A stretch of DNA of 27,890 nucleotides, from positions 1 to 27,890 of IMG/VR virus record IMGVR_UViG_3300031759_000121; one strand, 5' to 3'. Positions 1 through 6,721 of the stretch are shown here, in pieces (positions within the stretch are counted from its first letter, which is position 1; every line of letters starts with the position of its first letter). The DNA comes from a virus. Position numbers and translations under genes: made by a program. The notes beneath the pieces are model-generated. The model saw only the letters and a list, made by a program, of their open reading frames with translations. It made no database searches and was not told the DNA's origin.

Positions 1-229
1 CCCAAGTTTGAGAAGAAGTAAGTAAAACAGTTTGTAATGTGAGTTTTTTAGCACCGTAGAAATTGCTGAGACTGACGGCGCCCGATGTGGGCACATTGGG
101 AGCATAGACATTGCCAGTTACATACGCTCCGTTGCGATAATAGCTACTTAGAGCTATCGGGGCGGCGGGACCACCAAATTCAGTTTGTATATCTTTAAGC
201 GATATGGGTCCAGAAGCTGGCAAAGTCAT
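1..229 (-). CDS. Tail-fibre-like structural protein, N-terminal part only
   Basis: This leftward reading frame starts at the ATG at 227-229 and stays open to the window edge, so only about 76 N-terminal residues are visible. It begins MTLPASGPISLKDIQTEFGG and continues with an 'ALSSYYRNGAYV' stretch and 'VPTSGAVSLSNFYGAKK'. From memory, this 'PISL.DI..EFGG ... LS.YY ... IP.SG.ISLS.FYG' pattern occurs at the N-terminus of many phage tail fibre and other virion proteins, especially in marine phages; it probably attaches the protein to the virion. It is the last leftward gene seen, about 60 bases after the preceding gene. A candidate late promoter (AATAAATA at 260-267) lies just upstream. The structural assignment is likely, but the exact role (fibre, neck or other) cannot be settled from the fragment. 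Confidence 0.6.
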   Translation of the reverse strand, partial: MTLPASGPISLKDIQTEFGGPAAPIALSSYYRNGAYVTGNVYAPNVPTSGAVSLSNFYGAKKLTLQTVLLTSSQTW

Positions 230-259
230 TTTAGTATTCCAATTTTAGTTATATAACTT

Positions 260-267
260 TATTTATT
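260..267 (-). promoter_or_regulatory. Candidate late promoter, AATAAATA
   Basis: On the minus strand the octamer AATAAATA lies about 30 bases upstream of the ATG of the fibre-like gene, in the short AT-rich gap after the preceding gene. It differs from the T4 late consensus TATAAATA by one base. In an AT-rich gap such a match can occur by chance. Confidence 0.35.
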
Positions 268-293
268 TGATTTTTGTTTGATATTTTTTATAG

Positions 294-842
294 TCAGCGT
301 TGGGCAAAATCTTGAATAAATTTATCGTACATTTTGACAAGTTTATTATATTGTTTTGATAGCGTTTTAAGCGACGCGATCATCGCAGTATAATCTTCAC
401 TGCCTTGTAACAGGCACTTCCACAGGCATTGACGCTGTTCGTATGTCATATTTCTACTAATTTCTTCCACCAGCGTTTCCAACTGGTTATCAGTGGCTAG
501 TCGCAAAAAGTTTAACCTATCAACTGCCTGGCGATATTCAGCTTCCACAAAGACTGTGCCAAATAAACTGTAAAATGTCATGTTACCGTAATCAGCAGCG
601 GCGCCGTCTTCTCGGTGAAGACGATTGTTCTTTTCCCAGTAACGGTTGCCATAGTTACTAACTTGATACGTGGTGCCGTCACGAAATTCCAACTTGATCT
701 GTGGTTCATACAACTGATTTTTGATGACTCGCATCAAATAGTCGTGGTCAAACTGTGTGTATTCGTTAAAGTTTAAATAGTGCGATTTAATCATTTTGCT
801 TGGTCTTGACGTTTCTATTGGGGTCGTGTTTACAGCGGTCAC
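294..842 (-). CDS. Hypothetical protein with an LHREDG motif
   Basis: This 182-residue protein has no recognised function. Residues 69-82 read as a W-E-K-N-N-R-LHREDGAA element, which resembles the 'W...G.LHREDGPA' units found singly or repeated in many large-phage proteins of unknown role. The C-terminal third is helical and charged and ends in 'YDKFIQDFAQR'. It lies 17 bases downstream of the 175-residue gene and seems to belong to the same leftward transcript. Neither the first ATG (840-842) nor the internal ATG giving MIKSHYL (start at 794) has a clear Shine-Dalgarno sequence. The true protein may therefore be about 16 residues shorter. The gene is probably real, given its length and compact neighbours. 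Confidence 0.65.
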   Translation of the reverse strand: MTAVNTTPIETSRPSKMIKSHYLNFNEYTQFDHDYLMRVIKNQLYEPQIKLEFRDGTTYQVSNYGNRYWEKNNRLHREDGAAADYGNMTFYSLFGTVFVEAEYRQAVDRLNFLRLATDNQLETLVEEISRNMTYEQRQCLWKCLLQGSEDYTAMIASLKTLSKQYNKLVKMYDKFIQDFAQR

Positions 843-859
843 TGTGCCAGCGGGCGGCG

Positions 860-1387
860 TTAGCTGTCTAAGTTAAATGTTACTATATAAAAATGAAATT
901 CTGTTCCATTTTTTTCTAAGAATTTTTCTTTTGAGAACTGAATTTCAGTCAATCCTACATGATCTGGATCTTTAAATAAGATTGCACTTTCCTCGACAAA
1001 ATCAACTACATCGTCAAGAGTAGGATACCACAATACTCTTTCAAATGGGCCTCGCATAAACATAAATGGTAATTCTTTTTTGAACATTGACTTGTATCGC
1101 TTACGTTGATTACTATCAAGCCAAACGTTAATAGCTGGATTCAAAAAACAATCAAGGGCTCGATGTTTACAGTCTTGTGCTTCTTTCCAAGTCCATCCTG
1201 CTTGCTTGACCATTGCTTTAACTTCTTTAACAGATTCAAATTGATAATCAAAGTAATTATCGGCTAACTCATTTTCGCTTTTGCGTTTTAAATGACGGAT
1301 TAATTTATTTTGAGCAATAATCGAGGCTTTATTTTTCTTTGCTTCGTGTTCTGCTATTCGCATTGTTTCGTATTGTCTTGAGTTCAT
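860..1387 (-). CDS. Hypothetical protein, basic N-terminal half
   Basis: This 175-residue protein has no family I recognise. Its first 55 residues are charged and predicted helical (M-N-S-R-Q-Y-E-T-M-R-I-A-E-H-E-A-K-K). A middle section contains aromatic-rich 'AGWTWKEAQDCKH' and 'PFMFMRGPFERVLWYPTLDDVVDFVEE', and the end is beta-like ('FHFYIVTFNLDS'). Its ATG overlaps the stop codon of the upstream HNH endonuclease gene as ATGA (1384-1387), and AAGGA lies seven bases before the ATG, so translation is probably coupled to the endonuclease. It could be an independent accessory gene that travels with the endonuclease. No catalytic motif is visible. Confidence 0.7.
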   Translation of the reverse strand: MNSRQYETMRIAEHEAKKNKASIIAQNKLIRHLKRKSENELADNYFDYQFESVKEVKAMVKQAGWTWKEAQDCKHRALDCFLNPAINVWLDSNQRKRYKSMFKKELPFMFMRGPFERVLWYPTLDDVVDFVEESAILFKDPDHVGLTEIQFSKEKFLEKNGTEFHFYIVTFNLDS

Positions 1388-2169
1388 TTTTTGTCCTTAC
1401 ATTTATCGCCGTGAAAACGAGCATAGCCATTTACTGCTATTAATCGATTACAATGCTCGCAAAGTTTCTTTTCTCGTTTACTGCCACGTACCGCGTCTGC
1501 TTTAGCTTTGATAGTTTCTGCCGATTGTTTACGTCCTGTGGCTTTTGCTCTCATTTTTTCTTTTGTAGCATTTGAGTGTGATCCGTCGAAACCAGGCTTT
1601 GTACTTTTATGATTTTTTGATAATTTTTTTCTGTGTTCGTCGGTAATGGGTGGCTTCTTTTTGCCCGTTGTGTTTGCTACCAGTCTTGCGTGTTGTTCTT
1701 TGGTTAGCTTGTTGCCAGTATTTTTTTGGCGAATAGTTTCTTTTGCTTTATCAGTGTGGCGCTTATTGTACATTGGATTTCCTGCGCCTTTCATAGCATC
1801 ACTTTGTAATTTAGCTCGTTCGGCACGAATTCCTTCAAGTCGTCTTGAAGAGAAATGTCTATTACTAACTTGATTATGATTTACTACACTTCGCATTTCG
1901 TATGCTTTAAGTACTTTGAAGTATGCTTGTTTGTTATCCTTATAGATTTTTGTTAATAAGAAGTGTACTAGCTCGTGTTCTCTGTCTGTTAAATGTGTAA
2001 TATTACTAGCATCGTCGCTATCGCCTTTGAGCCAACCAGCAGGTCCTTTACGTTTACGGATAGCGTAGAACGATTCCGGAACAATATGATGTCGTTCTGT
2101 ATATTCATCGGTAACACGGGTTTGTCCTCGTTTACAGATATTATTGTACCAATTTTTGTATTTGTCCAT
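1384..2169 (-). CDS. HNH endonuclease of homing type with NUMOD3-like repeats
   Basis: The preferred start gives 261 residues beginning MDKYKNWYNNI. An in-frame ATG at 2223 would add 18 hydrophobic residues, but it lies only a few bases after the gp23 terminator and has no ribosome site. The N-terminal domain has an HNH-type core: ERHHIVP (25-31), N56 and HLTDREHELVH (59-69). A NUMOD3-like DNA-binding element follows (GNPMYNKRHTDKAKE, from 130, to NTG at 150-152), then two similar basic segments (175-188, 199-227). The end carries a putative zinc knuckle (C237, C240, H253, C257). This arrangement is typical of free-standing phage homing endonucleases. Its place directly beside gp23 suggests insertion next to a conserved target. 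A promoter-like CATAAATA sits six bases upstream of the start. Confidence 0.88.
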   Translation of the reverse strand: MDKYKNWYNNICKRGQTRVTDEYTERHHIVPESFYAIRKRKGPAGWLKGDSDDASNITHLTDREHELVHFLLTKIYKDNKQAYFKVLKAYEMRSVVNHNQVSNRHFSSRRLEGIRAERAKLQSDAMKGAGNPMYNKRHTDKAKETIRQKNTGNKLTKEQHARLVANTTGKKKPPITDEHRKKLSKNHKSTKPGFDGSHSNATKEKMRAKATGRKQSAETIKAKADAVRGSKREKKLCEHCNRLIAVNGYARFHGDKCKDKK

Positions 2170-2174
2170 ATTTT

Positions 2175-2182
2175 TATTTATG
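2175..2182 (-). promoter_or_regulatory. Candidate late promoter, CATAAATA, at the HNH gene
   Basis: CATAAATA on the minus strand differs from the T4 late consensus in one base and is identical to the octamer before the rightward structural operon at 20173-20180. It lies between the gp23 terminator and the MDKY start of the HNH gene, with only five bases to the ATG, so the transcript would have almost no leader. It offers a way to express the endonuclease despite the upstream terminator. Confidence 0.4.
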
Positions 2183-2230
2183 TTTGTTAAGTCTACAAAT
2201 AATATTAACATACACAACAGCATTAGTCAA

Positions 2231-2256
2231 CAAAAAACCCACCGAAGTGGGTTTTT
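2231..2256 (-). terminator. Rho-independent terminator after gp23
   Basis: The stem AAAAACCCAC / GTGGGTTTTT (2233-2242 and 2247-2256) encloses a four-base loop that reads TTCG on the minus strand. It is followed there by further T residues. It begins about 40 bases after the gp23 stop codon, the expected place to end the abundant head-gene transcript. Because A and T runs flank both sides, it could also work on the plus strand. Confidence 0.85.
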
Positions 2257-2271
2257 GTTTTGTTGCTTGAA

Positions 2272-2288
2272 GTACAGAAATACTGTAC
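2272..2288 (-). other. Small hairpin in the gp23 3' untranslated region
   Basis: GTACAG and CTGTAC form a perfect six-base-pair stem around AAATA, between the gp23 stop codon and the terminator. It has no T-run of its own. It might protect the 3' end of the message or be an accessory part of the terminator. Confidence 0.4.
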
Positions 2289-2297
2289 CAAAATGGA

Positions 2298-3494
2298 TCA
2301 GCTAAAGCTGAGATTTTGGACAGCTATCTCGCCTACGTAATCTGCTGCGTTACCGAAGGAACTTGCAGTATTAGTGAGCTCGACGAAGCCATACCTGGTC
2401 ATAAATGAAACGACTGGTTCGAAAGTACTTGGATCCAATACAACTCCTGAACTCATCAACGGAATATATGGGCAATAGAAAGCGGCAGCATCTGCCTCAC
2501 TAGAACCTTTATATCCAACCAATACAGGCTGTGTATCTTGAGCATAGCTGTTTACGAATACACGTAAACTGCCGTTTAAAGTACCAACAAACTTGGTGTT
2601 TGTAGGAGCTTCAAATGTGCCTTCTGTTGTACGAGCAAAAGCTGAAGTAGTAGCTGACTGTAATACTGTCAACGCTGCACTTGATACAACTGCCCAGTTA
2701 CCAGCGCCACGACGTGTACGCTGAGCAATCAAGTTAGCAACACGATTGATAAGCACTGCCAATGCGGCATGTTCGTCACCAACGAATGTAGCTGTACCTG
2801 ATACTGTAGCTTGGTTGTATGTGTACTCTGTAGCAGCCAAACTGCTTAATGACAAGAGAATCTCTTGATCGATTTCAGCTGTGATTTCTTGTGCTAGAGC
2901 AGCCATAATTTCTGCTTCAACATCAATACCATGCATAGCCTGTGCGTCTTGAGCACTTTCAAATGTCCAACGTGCTTGTAACTTACGTGTCTTAGCTTCA
3001 ACAGCTTGTTTCAAGATCTGGATACTGATCTGCTTACCGCCTGTACCTTCCATAGTTGCTGTATTGTTACCAGTATAGCCAGTAGCTGTAGTGGTATTTT
3101 GTGGCACTGTGGAGTAGGCAGTAGCGATGGTAAACGGACTCAACGCTTCTTGACCTGCTGTTACACTGGTGTTAGCCAAACTGTTGTCTGTCAAACTCTG
3201 TGCATAACGTACACGTAATGTATGGATCTGTGATACAGGTCCAGTCATTGGCTGTACACCAACCAACTCGTTAGCAATAACAGTTGGCATCACACGACGG
3301 ATTACTGGGAGAATAACACGGTTCAATGTTGCGATGTTACCTGAACTTGTTGAACCTGCTGATGCGTTCTCTTTCAAATACTTACGTGTGTTTTCAAGGA
3401 TTACACTCATAGAAGAACGCTTTGAGCCGTTAAGGCCTTCCAGCAGTGCATCTTTAGTTTCACCCCAACGATTTTCTAATAATTCTTGTGACAT
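2298..3494 (-). CDS. 23: Major capsid protein gp23
   Basis: This 398-residue protein is the T4-type major capsid protein, which forms the hexameric shell after proteolytic maturation. Characteristic stretches are the N-terminal 'LLENRWGETKDALLEGL', the region around residues 58-85 (ILPVIRRVMPTVIANELVGVQPM), 'RKLQARWTFESAQDAQAMHG', and 'RRGAGNWAVVSSAALTVLQ'. The C-terminal region contains 'VLVGYKGSSEADAAAFYCPYIPL' and 'TRYGFVEL'. Processing sites of the gp21 type (LXE) occur at 5-7, 17-19, 32-34 and 40-42; cleavage after E42 (LKE, then NASAGS) would give a mature shell protein of about 356 residues. It is shorter than T4 gp23 (521 residues), as in other marine relatives. A strong AAGGAG ribosome site sits eight bases before the ATG. 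It follows gp22 and gp21 in the usual T4 order and is closed by a strong terminator. Confidence 0.97.
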   Translation of the reverse strand: MSQELLENRWGETKDALLEGLNGSKRSSMSVILENTRKYLKENASAGSTSSGNIATLNRVILPVIRRVMPTVIANELVGVQPMTGPVSQIHTLRVRYAQSLTDNSLANTSVTAGQEALSPFTIATAYSTVPQNTTTATGYTGNNTATMEGTGGKQISIQILKQAVEAKTRKLQARWTFESAQDAQAMHGIDVEAEIMAALAQEITAEIDQEILLSLSSLAATEYTYNQATVSGTATFVGDEHAALAVLINRVANLIAQRTRRGAGNWAVVSSAALTVLQSATTSAFARTTEGTFEAPTNTKFVGTLNGSLRVFVNSYAQDTQPVLVGYKGSSEADAAAFYCPYIPLMSSGVVLDPSTFEPVVSFMTRYGFVELTNTASSFGNAADYVGEIAVQNLSFS

Positions 3495-3515
3495 TTAAGT
3501 CTCCTTTTATTTTTT

Positions 3516-4610
3516 TTACAGCCCGGCCAAACGCTTCAAATCAATAACGTTGCTATTTGCTTCGTCATCTGATTCTTGGCTACGGACCGATTTATCGCCA
3601 GTTGCTTCAGACAATGTTTCAGTAATTACTGTTTTGGCTTTTACTGAACCATTTTCTAGCACAGCTGGAAGATACTTTTCGAAAGCGGATTTCAAACGTT
3701 TTGTCTGTACGCTTTCAAGTAAATTACGCATTACCTCGGCTTTTTTCTCGTTTAACGGAGCTAACAGCTCGTCCATTGTGCGGGTACGCTCGTTGGATTC
3801 TTTGATAATACGCATTTCACGCTCTTTTGATTCGACAAGATGTGTTGCTTTCTTGGCGAAACGGATGGCCTCACTAAGTTTGGCGTCTTTTTGTTGTATG
3901 ATAGTGTGTAACTTGCGAACTTCGGCTTTTTCATTTAAATGAGTAGCACCAAATTCTGCACTATATGCTTCAAAAATTCTGCGACCAAAGTTGTTCTCGC
4001 GAGCAACTTGGATGTCTTCTTTCAAACTTACAAGTTCAGCTTTGAGATGCTGGCTTACTACACGTGTCATTTTTTCAGCAGATTCTTTTACAAAACGGCT
4101 TTTCAATGATTCTAACTGTTGACGTGCGTTGGCAACCAGTCTAACTTTGGTTTCCACTACTGCCTGCTTGTCTTCAGCAAATTCTTTTATTTCACGTGCC
4201 AAAGCATGCACAATGAAGCCTTCAAATTTCTTCATGCCATCATTGTGTGCCTTGCGATCTCTACGCAATTCGCCAATTTCTTCAGCTAATTTGGTCACCA
4301 TAAAGTTGTTAAACTTGTTGGCGCTTTCCTTAATAGTGTTTTGAAATTTAACGCGATCTTCGGCCAACTGTTGCTTTTCAGCTTTTAGTTGTTCGACTTC
4401 TGCGATGAGACTTTCTGTAACCATGCGATCCAATGCTTCCACCATCACTTGTTTGTCATGCTCATAGCGTTGGGCAAACTCTTCGCGGAGTTCTGCACGT
4501 GCTTGTTCTTTGACTTCAACTATCTTGGCTTCCCAAGCTTCGTTAATCTCTGTACGAGTTTCTTCATTGATCAAGTCGCTATCTAGTAACGGTTTTAAAC
4601 TGTCTAGCAT
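3516..4610 (-). CDS. 22: Prohead core scaffolding protein gp22
   Basis: This 364-residue, highly charged protein is predicted to be nearly all alpha-helix and coiled coil (for example 'IAEVEQLKAEKQQLAEDRVKF' and 'KKFEGFIVHALAREIKEFAEDK'). It is the T4-type internal scaffold on which gp23 assembles and which gp21 later degrades. The N-terminus (MLDSLKPLLDSDLINEETRTEINEAWE) and C-terminus (NVIDLKRLAGL) look like the family. It lies between gp21 and gp23, as in T4. Its ATG is directly next to the gp21 stop codon (TAA at 4612-4614), with a purine-rich AGAGGGAAATAAA leader. A 21-base gap then leads to gp23. The identification rests on composition, gene order and end motifs. Confidence 0.92.
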   Translation of the reverse strand: MLDSLKPLLDSDLINEETRTEINEAWEAKIVEVKEQARAELREEFAQRYEHDKQVMVEALDRMVTESLIAEVEQLKAEKQQLAEDRVKFQNTIKESANKFNNFMVTKLAEEIGELRRDRKAHNDGMKKFEGFIVHALAREIKEFAEDKQAVVETKVRLVANARQQLESLKSRFVKESAEKMTRVVSQHLKAELVSLKEDIQVARENNFGRRIFEAYSAEFGATHLNEKAEVRKLHTIIQQKDAKLSEAIRFAKKATHLVESKEREMRIIKESNERTRTMDELLAPLNEKKAEVMRNLLESVQTKRLKSAFEKYLPAVLENGSVKAKTVITETLSEATGDKSVRSQESDDEANSNVIDLKRLAGL

Positions 4611-4611
4611 T

Positions 4612-5265
4612 TTATTTCCCTCTTAATTTGAGATCATTGATTAACTTTACTACTTCTGTTTTCAAATATCTCTGTACTTTGTTGTCCTGACTGGCTTCTT
4701 TAGCTACATCAAACAGTCTATGTCCGTGCTTCATGTTAAGAAGACCTTCATAAATTGCTGTTGGATACGCATTTGGAGCACTGGGTTGGGCAACCACATC
4801 CACAGTGACGATTTCAAAGTCACTGACATGTCCGTTATGGTCGTTGACGTTTCCTGATCCACGACTACTAACACCTAATTTAACACCCGAATCTAACATG
4901 GTTTTTACCAGTGTTCCCATCGGGGTTGGTAATACTTTTAATTTTCCATATCCGCATGGACCATCCATCCACATGTTTTCAATCATGTGACTGACTCGAT
5001 CCAAGTTGATCTTCAAATCGTCTGGGTGATCAACTTCGCCTAACACGCTATGACCTGACTTTATCTGTTCGTTGATAGTATCTACTGCTTTGGCTATCTC
5101 GTTTACTGGATAAACTCTTTCATTTGCATTACGCACCCCACCCTCTATACAAATACCCTTCATGTAAAGCGTTTTTCCGGATCCATCGGCAGCTTCTTCA
5201 GACTCCAATACTACACGAGCCTGAGTAAAGCTGAGATGTTCTTTTAGATAAGTGTTACGCTTCAT
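4612..5265 (-). CDS. 21: Prohead protease gp21
   Basis: This 217-residue protein is the T4-type prohead protease, a serine protease that cleaves scaffold and capsid proteins inside the prohead. Family motifs are visible: 'RNANERVYP' (45-53), 'GEVDHPDDLKINLDRVSHMIENMW' with the likely catalytic H80, and 'PTPMGTLVKTMLDSGVKLGVSSRGSG' with the likely nucleophile S133 or S134. 'VTVDVVAQPSAPNAY' follows. The final 40 residues (RLFDVAKEASQDNKVQRYLKTEVV) may be the self-cleaved tail. It starts nine bases after the acidic core-like gene and ends directly before gp22. Its ribosome site is weak (AAGG about 13 bases upstream), which suggests reliance on translation of the preceding gene. Confidence 0.95.
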   Translation of the reverse strand: MKRNTYLKEHLSFTQARVVLESEEAADGSGKTLYMKGICIEGGVRNANERVYPVNEIAKAVDTINEQIKSGHSVLGEVDHPDDLKINLDRVSHMIENMWMDGPCGYGKLKVLPTPMGTLVKTMLDSGVKLGVSSRGSGNVNDHNGHVSDFEIVTVDVVAQPSAPNAYPTAIYEGLLNMKHGHRLFDVAKEASQDNKVQRYLKTEVVKLINDLKLRGK

Positions 5266-5274
5266 ATGTGTACA

Positions 5275-6135
5275 TTAACCTTTTGGAAATGGGGTACGTG
5301 TGTTTGGATTCATCTGATCAAACTTTGGCTTGGTAGCTGGCTCCATTTTGCTGCCATATCCGCCTTTTGCTGGTGTATTTTTAAATTTTCCAGCATTTGG
5401 CAAATCGCCTTCACCTTTGCTATACTCATTGCTAGGTTGCTTGTAAGCAGTTGTGCCATCTGGATTTGTTTCAGAAGCTACATTTTTAACCGGGCGTCCC
5501 ATCATTCCTGCTGCGCCTGAATCAACAGCGTATGATGACTTTTTATTAACAAAGCTAGGCTCTGTTGTAACTGGACTTGGGGCACGATCTAATGTGATAT
5601 TTTCACTCATTGGCATTGGCTCATCTTCAAACTCTGATGTGTCGTCCATAGCATAAGCATCACCACCAACTTCATGATCTTTTGGCTCCATAGTTTCGCC
5701 ACCTTCGCCGCCCATCATTTGTTCAAATTCAGCCATTAACTCGTCTAATTTGTCTTCTAAATCAATAACACGGTCTTCGATGTCATGATCAACTTCATCA
5801 TCTTCGCTATCCATGTCTTTGTCTTCTTCTTCTTCTTCTTCGGCTTCACTCATGCCTTCTTCGTCAACTTCAACTTCACGCATTAAGTCTTGGCTGGCGC
5901 TTCCGGAAGTATCTTCCATGCCTTCTTCATACATGCACTCATCACAGCCTTCGCCATGACAGTGATGGCATTCTTCGCCTTCTTCGATGTCTTCTTCTTC
6001 CATGCCTTCTTCATTCATGAGATTCTCATAAATTTCGCGTGACTTTTCAACTACTATATCATGGAATAATTCTTTAGCTTTCGCTTCTTCATCGTTAATC
6101 ACATATTCGATTAACTGTTCAAATTTCGATGTCAT
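5275..6135 (-). CDS. Acidic prohead-core-like protein (gp68-like)
   Basis: The chosen ATG gives 286 residues beginning MTSKFEQLIEYVIND. AAGGAG (6143-6148) is seven bases from this ATG but only one base from the ATG at 6141, and an ATG at 6165 has no such site. Residues 1-45 (FEQLIEYVINDEEAKAKELFHDIVVEKSREIYENLMNEE) resemble the gp68-type prohead core proteins of marine T4-like phages. Residues 43-150 are extremely acidic, with a run of eight glutamates near 97-104. A Cys cluster in the acidic region (C56, C59, C64, C67 as CHHCHGEGCDEC) could bind zinc. The rest is low-complexity and proline/glycine-rich. Its place between portal and protease genes is where T4 keeps the core proteins gp67/gp68. 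The family assignment is an inference from position and the first 45 residues. Confidence 0.65.
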   Translation of the reverse strand: MTSKFEQLIEYVINDEEAKAKELFHDIVVEKSREIYENLMNEEGMEEEDIEEGEECHHCHGEGCDECMYEEGMEDTSGSASQDLMREVEVDEEGMSEAEEEEEEDKDMDSEDDEVDHDIEDRVIDLEDKLDELMAEFEQMMGGEGGETMEPKDHEVGGDAYAMDDTSEFEDEPMPMSENITLDRAPSPVTTEPSFVNKKSSYAVDSGAAGMMGRPVKNVASETNPDGTTAYKQPSNEYSKGEGDLPNAGKFKNTPAKGGYGSKMEPATKPKFDQMNPNTRTPFPKG

Positions 6136-6142
6136 ATACATT

Positions 6143-6148
6143 CTCCTT
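6143..6148 (-). promoter_or_regulatory. Ribosome-binding site that sets the start of the acidic core-like gene
   Basis: AAGGAG on the minus strand has seven bases between it and the ATG at 6133-6135, a standard spacing. The nearer ATG at 6139-6141 would be only one base away, and the ATG at 6165 lies upstream of the site. Confidence 0.8.
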
Positions 6149-6168
6149 GGGTTATGGCTCGTCATAGA

Positions 6169-6176
6169 TATTTACT
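6169..6176 (-). promoter_or_regulatory. Candidate late promoter, AGTAAATA
   Basis: AGTAAATA on the minus strand lies 33 bases upstream of the selected start of the acidic core-like gene, in a 96-base gap. The TAAATA core matches the T4 late consensus. This would start a transcript for the core protein, gp21, gp22 and gp23. Confidence 0.45.
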
Positions 6177-6231
6177 CTAGACGGAGAAAAACTAGTATAT
6201 AACGACTATAAAATGGGTAGGTTTAAGATTT

Positions 6232-6450
6232 TTAAATTGCCGGAGCGGCAGGAGGTGCGTATTGTGCGCGAAGATCTTTTAGTTTGTCTCTAAATTCAAC
6301 TGCTCTAATGTCATTCATCTTGCGTAGTTTATTAATTTGACGCAGAGTAAGTCGTGTTTTACGTAGTTGTCCCATTTGTGGCTGGGTATTGTCTTGGCTT
6401 AGATCTTGATAAGCTTCGGGTTCACGCTCGTATAGTTCGTTCAGTATCAT
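6232..6450 (-). CDS. Small basic protein in the head module
   Basis: This 72-residue protein begins MILNELYEREPEAYQDL and has a basic, helical centre ('LRKTRLTLRQINKLRKMNDIRAVEFRDKLKDLRAQY') and a Pro/Ala tail. Comparable small 'LTLR.INKLRKM' proteins sit in the head cluster of marine T4-like phages, from memory. T4 has the small core protein gp67 near this location, but gp67 is acidic and I see no convincing similarity. It starts ten bases before the end of the preceding gene's intergenic gap and has GCTAAATA just upstream. The function is unknown; a scaffold-core or structural role is possible from context alone. Confidence 0.7.
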   Translation of the reverse strand: MILNELYEREPEAYQDLSQDNTQPQMGQLRKTRLTLRQINKLRKMNDIRAVEFRDKLKDLRAQYAPPAAPAI

Positions 6451-6457
6451 AATACTG

Positions 6458-6465
6458 TATTTAGC
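6458..6465 (-). promoter_or_regulatory. Candidate late promoter, GCTAAATA
   Basis: GCTAAATA followed by C lies seven bases before the ATG of the 72-residue gene and overlaps the end of the preceding gene. The same nonamer GCTAAATAC lies just before the portal start at 10711-10718. The repeated arrangement supports a real element, although the implied leader is very short. Confidence 0.45.
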
Positions 6466-6721
6466 GTTTTTTATTTGTTTCGCTGGAATTTATTGTGGCA
6501 GTTCCGGTTTTTTCATCAACTGTCATATAGCCATGACAAGCTATATTCCAGTCCTCGTTACCTTGTCCATTGCCTGTGGTTTCAGATTGGCTAGGCACGT
6601 TTATAATGACATTTTTTACTATGTATTCTTCTTCATTTTCAAAAACGCGCCACACGTGATTCAAACTACCCCTGCCAGGTAGTCCTCTAGTTTTATTAAA
6701 ACGTATCAAATACTTGTTCAT
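6461..6721 (-). CDS. Conserved hypothetical protein of T4-like marine phages
   Basis: This 86-residue protein reads 'MNKYLIRFNKTRGLPGRGS', then 'NHVWRVFENEEEYIVKNVIINVPSQSET', then 'DWNIACHGYMTVDEKTGTATI'. Proteins with the same 'YLIRFNK.RG.PGRG..DHVWRVFE...DWNI.CHG' pattern occur beside the portal and prohead genes of many cyanophages, as I recall, with no known function. Its ATG overlaps the TGA of the oxygenase-like gene (ATGA at 6718-6721), so translation is probably coupled. The likely fold is a small beta-rich domain. Confidence is high that it is a gene and low for any role. Confidence 0.85.
   Translation of the reverse strand: MNKYLIRFNKTRGLPGRGSLNHVWRVFENEEEYIVKNVIINVPSQSETTGNGQGNEDWNIACHGYMTVDEKTGTATINSSETNKKR

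Noticed and set aside
2170-2223. 18-residue N-terminal extension of the HNH protein from the ATG at 2223
   Set aside because: It begins within a few bases of the terminator's T-run, has no ribosome site, and overlaps the candidate promoter.
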